From NCBI GenBank assembly GCA_900547085.1, contig URFI01000102.1, positions 1 through 8,100 of the forward strand: a stretch of DNA of 8,100 nucleotides, written 5' to 3'. A program made the position numbers and the translations under genes. The stretch comes from an uncultured Prevotella sp. GTDB taxonomy: Bacteria; Bacteroidota; Bacteroidia; Bacteroidales; Bacteroidaceae. Of the stretch, positions 5,624 through 8,100 are shown in pieces (positions within the stretch are counted from its first letter, which is position 1; each line of letters opens with the position of its first letter). The notes beneath the pieces were generated by a model. That model was not told the DNA's origin. It made no database searches and worked only from the letters and a program-made list of their open reading frames with translations.

Positions 5624-7102
5624 ATGGCAAAGAAGAAACATAAAAAGCAGGGGGGACAACAGTTCTTGTCAGATACCGACTATCTGAAACAGCGTATGCG
5701 GTCGGTAGAAATAGGGACATGCTATATTTCACCATCCATTCATGAAATAGGATTGGGGCATCTCGTGGTAACCCGTAGGCATACGGGAGGCAATGTCAGC
5801 GTGGGGTGCTACTTGGTGGATACCTTTTGTCTGGGTGTGAAAGACTCGTTATATCGCCTTCGGATGACTCCGTACGAATTTTCCTTCTTCATGGAGCCGC
5901 TGGAGCGGGAGGGTATTGAAGAATGCAGCTACGAGGAGGCCCACAATTGGATATATGGCGCCATTGACTTTGCAGAGGAAGGCGGCATAAAGCCCGACAA
6001 GAGCTTTGCTCTGACGAAGTATATATTGGAGGAAGACACCGATGACGTGCCGCTGATAGAATATGAATTCGGCAAAGACGGCCAACACCTACTGGTTGTA
6101 GATAGTGAGCTGGAGGCAAGCAAGTACCTCCCCACGCTGCGGAAGACGCTGGGCGACGATGTTGAGTATATGATTAATGACGACTTGGATGACTTCGATG
6201 AGGATGACGAAGATGATTTTGACGACATGGAGGATGATGATTGGGACATGCCATGTGGCGGAATAGATGCGCTTGTGGACATGCCTTATACCTACAAGCA
6301 CCCGCCTTATCCATCAATCTGTACCATCAAGCATGAATGGCTGTTGCAGGAACTGAGTAAAAAAGAGAATGCTTTTGGACTGAAAGACGAGCTCACCGAC
6401 CGGATTCTGGCACTGCCCAAGGACGAATCGCGGCAAGACTTAGAGCAAATTTTAGCGTTCAACCTGGGGTTAACCTGCGATGAAGAATTGACTGATGGCG
6501 ATGATGAAGAGTTTATTGGCATTGTCAGCTCGTGCATTCTGTTATTGGGCGAGGTGGGGAACAGTGACAGTAGTTTGGATTTGGTGTTGGAGGTGATGCG
6601 GCAGTCGCCCGATTTCTACGAGTATCATTTCGGTGATTTTGGTCCCGATATCTTGATTCCTGCGCTGTATAAACTTGGGCAACATCGAACCGACAAACTG
6701 CTGGATTATTGCAAGGAAGCGGGACTGTATACCTATGCCAAGTGTCAGGCAATAACAGCTTTGGCAAGCATTGGTGTTCTGCAGCCTGATAGGCGGGACG
6801 AAATAGTAGGCTTGTTCAGAGAGCTTCTTGTGTTTGCCGCGGAGCATTTGGCCGAAAATACCACCTTCACTCCTGCGATGGCCGGACTGATGACTTGTGA
6901 CGTGATGGACTTACAAGTCAAGGAGTTGTTGCCAGAATTGAAGAACCTGTATGATACTGGGTTGGTGGATGAGGGCATTGCCGGACATTTCAGTGAAATA
7001 GAAAAGCAGCTGACTGGACAGCTTCCCATGCACAGCGGTATACAACAAGAAATGGACATTCGCAAAATATTTGCCAGAATGCGTACAATTCCATCAGATT
7101 AA
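5624..7102 (+). CDS. Protein of unknown function with acidic centre and helical C-terminal repeats
   Basis: I do not recognise a named family with confidence. The 492-aa protein begins with a lysine-rich tail (MAKKKHKKQGG) and has no signal peptide or membrane segment, so it is probably cytoplasmic. Residues about 15-180 form a globular domain with YLVDTFCLGVKDSLYRL (63-79) and AHNWIYGAIDFAEEGGIKP (106-124). Residues 186-208 are extremely acidic, 18 of 23 being Asp or Glu, and are likely a disordered linker. Residues about 230-465 look all-helical, with HEAT-like helix pairs. The part from about 365 to 463 (AKCQAITALASIG, then LLPELKNLYDTGLVDEGIAG) recalls DUF1186-type proteins, which is only a suggestion. 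I chose ATG 5624 because the promoter's -7 box overlaps the earlier in-frame TTG 5597, and transcription should start beyond ATG 5603. A G6 run sits at codons 9-11. The gene stands alone. Confidence 0.8.
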   Translation: MAKKKHKKQGGQQFLSDTDYLKQRMRSVEIGTCYISPSIHEIGLGHLVVTRRHTGGNVSVGCYLVDTFCLGVKDSLYRLRMTPYEFSFFMEPLEREGIEECSYEEAHNWIYGAIDFAEEGGIKPDKSFALTKYILEEDTDDVPLIEYEFGKDGQHLLVVDSELEASKYLPTLRKTLGDDVEYMINDDLDDFDEDDEDDFDDMEDDDWDMPCGGIDALVDMPYTYKHPPYPSICTIKHEWLLQELSKKENAFGLKDELTDRILALPKDESRQDLEQILAFNLGLTCDEELTDGDDEEFIGIVSSCILLLGEVGNSDSSLDLVLEVMRQSPDFYEYHFGDFGPDILIPALYKLGQHRTDKLLDYCKEAGLYTYAKCQAITALASIGVLQPDRRDEIVGLFRELLVFAAEHLAENTTFTPAMAGLMTCDVMDLQVKELLPELKNLYDTGLVDEGIAGHFSEIEKQLTGQLPMHSGIQQEMDIRKIFARMRTIPSD

Positions 7103-7162
7103 CAGCAGACAGGTTTGATGGATGGAAATTCAGTTGTATGTCAAGAGAATGATAAATAAGAA

Positions 7163-7200
7163 AACCATATCATTCCGCCTCATGACGGGTTGATATGGTT
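7163..7200. terminator. Perfect 10-bp hairpin between convergent genes
   Basis: AACCATATCA (7163-7172) and TGATATGGTT (7191-7200) are exact reverse complements around an 18-nt loop that can form a further short CCG/CGG pairing. The hairpin sits 60 nt after the plus-strand stop and before the convergent barrel gene's 3' end, the usual place for a terminator. However, no clean T-tract follows on either strand: plus continues AAATGATATG, minus continues TTCTTATTTATC. It may act as a 3'-end stabiliser or a weak, mainly minus-strand terminator. Confidence 0.5.
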
Positions 7201-7219
7201 AAATGATATGAAATAACTT

Positions 7220-7235
7220 CAGCCAGCTAAGGCTG
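7220..7235 (-). terminator. Short stem-loop after the barrel protein gene
   Basis: CAGCC (7220-7224) and GGCTG (7231-7235) form a perfect GC-rich 5-bp stem with a 6-nt loop, 36 nt beyond the barrel gene's stop. On the minus strand it is followed by AAGTTATTTC, which is T-containing but not a true T-tract. This is a weak terminator candidate. Confidence 0.35.
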
Positions 7236-7270
7236 TTCGTATCACGACAAGGTCATGCAGCTCGGTCTTA

Positions 7271-7789
7271 TCAGAATTTGTAGGCAAGACCAGCAGAGAT
7301 GACGCCTTGATTGGTGTTTTTAATAATCTGGAATTTAACCTCTGCATTCAGGGCAAGCTTGTCTGTGAGGTCATATTGGAAACCACCACCAAGGTTAAGA
7401 CCAAGGTTGCCGTCACTGTATGATTTGTTACTTCCTACTGTGACACTACCAGCTGGCGTGTTGACTGTTTGAGTGACGCCATCAACAGAACCGCGTAGAT
7501 AGGTAAGTCCTGCCAGGGGGTAGACCTTGATATTGTCCCCAAGTGAGAAGAGATAATGTACATCCAAATTGATATCCCACCAAGAAGCGTTGTTCTTCTT
7601 TAGGAAGTAGTCGAATGTTGCCTGTGTGCGAATAGCGTCAGTGATTCCATAGCCACCTTTTAGACCAATACCTAACGATTTGATGTCTGTTGGATACGCC
7701 AGTTGCCCACCTAAATAGGCTTGACCCTTTTGCGCATAAGCGCCAATACTAAGCAATGCGATGACTGCTGTTAAAAATAATTTCCTCAT
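7271..7789 (-). CDS. Small outer-membrane beta-barrel protein
   Basis: The 172-aa precursor has a classic signal peptide: MRKLF, a hydrophobic core LTAVIALLSIG, and an AYA-Q site that predicts cleavage after residue 19. The mature ~153 residues alternate polar and hydrophobic side chains in strands, with glycine-rich turns such as GIGLKGGYGIT (40-50) and GNLGLNLGGGFQYDLTD (127-143). It ends LAYKF with the C-terminal phenylalanine expected for recognition by the BAM insertion machinery. Size and pattern suit an eight-stranded barrel of the OMP_b-brl/OmpX-like kind. A polar insertion at about 103-126 (Thr/Val/Ser-rich) is probably a surface loop. Ligand and function are unknown. The gene has a ~110-nt leader with a -7 box at 7904-7911 and lies downstream of recA on the same strand. 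Confidence 0.9.
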   Translation of the reverse strand: MRKLFLTAVIALLSIGAYAQKGQAYLGGQLAYPTDIKSLGIGLKGGYGITDAIRTQATFDYFLKKNNASWWDINLDVHYLFSLGDNIKVYPLAGLTYLRGSVDGVTQTVNTPAGSVTVGSNKSYSDGNLGLNLGGGFQYDLTDKLALNAEVKFQIIKNTNQGVISAGLAYKF

Positions 7790-7903
7790 AACTATGTTGA
7801 TTAAATGAATAATGTATCCTATCCCTTAGTCATTGATGCTTAGTGAGAACCAACTTTGACCGGTACCACCAGCCTTGACTTATGGGTTAAGAATATGTTG
7901 TTA

Positions 7904-7911
7904 CAAAGATA
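7904..7911 (-). promoter_or_regulatory. Candidate -7 box for the barrel protein gene
   Basis: TATCTTTG on the minus strand matches TAnnTTTG and would start transcription near 7897, leaving a leader of about 108 nt. No TTTG or close match is found 18-20 nt upstream, so the -33 element is weak or absent. It sits about 55 nt after the recA stop, which supports a separate transcript for the barrel gene. Confidence 0.55.
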
Positions 7912-7966
7912 GAAAATGTTTATTATTTAAGGATGAATGTATCATCTTTTTTTTATTATGTTTTTT

Positions 7967-8100
7967 TTATTCCTTCTTTTCAGCGATGGCCTGCTTGATT
8001 TTTACTTCCAACTCTTCGCACAATTCAGGATTATCTTTGAGTAAGGTTTTGGTCGCATCGCGTCCCTGTGCCAATTTAGAATCTTGATACGAATACCACG
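7967..8100 (-). CDS. recA: RecA recombinase, C-terminal end (partial)
   Basis: Only the last 43 codons are in the window; the gene continues beyond 8100. The visible sequence starts WYSYQDSKLAQGRDATKTLL and ends with a charged helix KIKQAIAEKKE before TAA at 7967-7969. WYSY followed by GQGRD-type residues (here AQGRD) and NPEL/EELE is typical of the RecA C-terminal domain, which modulates DNA binding. RecA forms filaments on single-stranded DNA for recombination and for the SOS response. The catalytic core is outside the window. No hairpin terminator is visible after the stop, only A-rich sequence. Confidence 0.95.
   Translation of the reverse strand, partial: WYSYQDSKLAQGRDATKTLLKDNPELCEELEVKIKQAIAEKKE

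Overview
The window looks like a stretch of a Bacteroidota chromosome, most likely Prevotella or a close relative. The evidence is threefold. Several promoters fit the Bacteroidota pattern (TTTG, 18-19 nt, TATCTTTG). The proteins are Bacteroidota-like: a LolD ATPase with the FQFHQLLPEFTALENV stretch and a DnaK ending in EEVK. Recognisable Shine-Dalgarno sequences are absent. The genus is an inference from the overall feel of the sequence, not a database result.

Layout. From 1 to 160 there is a structured leader: a 17-nt imperfect direct repeat 66 nt apart, a long imperfect dyad, two -7-like boxes and a small hairpin. A two-gene plus-strand unit follows, a LolD-type ABC ATPase (161-853) and, 4 nt later, an S1-domain RNA-binding protein of the CvfB/YitL type (858-1781). 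A ~315-nt gap with nothing recognisable leads to a terminator hairpin (2097-2135) that closes the convergent dnaK gene (2166-4097, minus). The dnaK leader carries a four-unit octamer repeat and a dense cluster of TGTCA/TGACA pentamers. Upstream of dnaK, also on minus, is a conserved-looking gene of unknown function (183 aa, 4318-4869) with a clear promoter at 4970-5000.

The 570-nt stretch 5001-5569 has no convincing gene, but holds inverted repeats, a 12-nt direct repeat and a G-rich run. A textbook promoter (5570-5599) then drives an unrecognised 492-aa protein with a very acidic central segment (5624-7102, plus). Two hairpins fill the convergent gap to a small outer-membrane beta-barrel protein (7271-7789, minus). 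The window ends inside the 3' end of recA (7967-8100, minus).

The genes do not form one pathway. They are housekeeping or envelope functions (lipoprotein release, protein folding, recombination, a porin-like barrel) mixed with two genes of unknown function. I see no defence system, mobile element with a transposase, CRISPR array, rRNA or tRNA. The most interesting material is non-coding: the repeated promoter-like element before lolD, the TGTCA cluster before dnaK, and the dyad-rich gap at 5180-5330.
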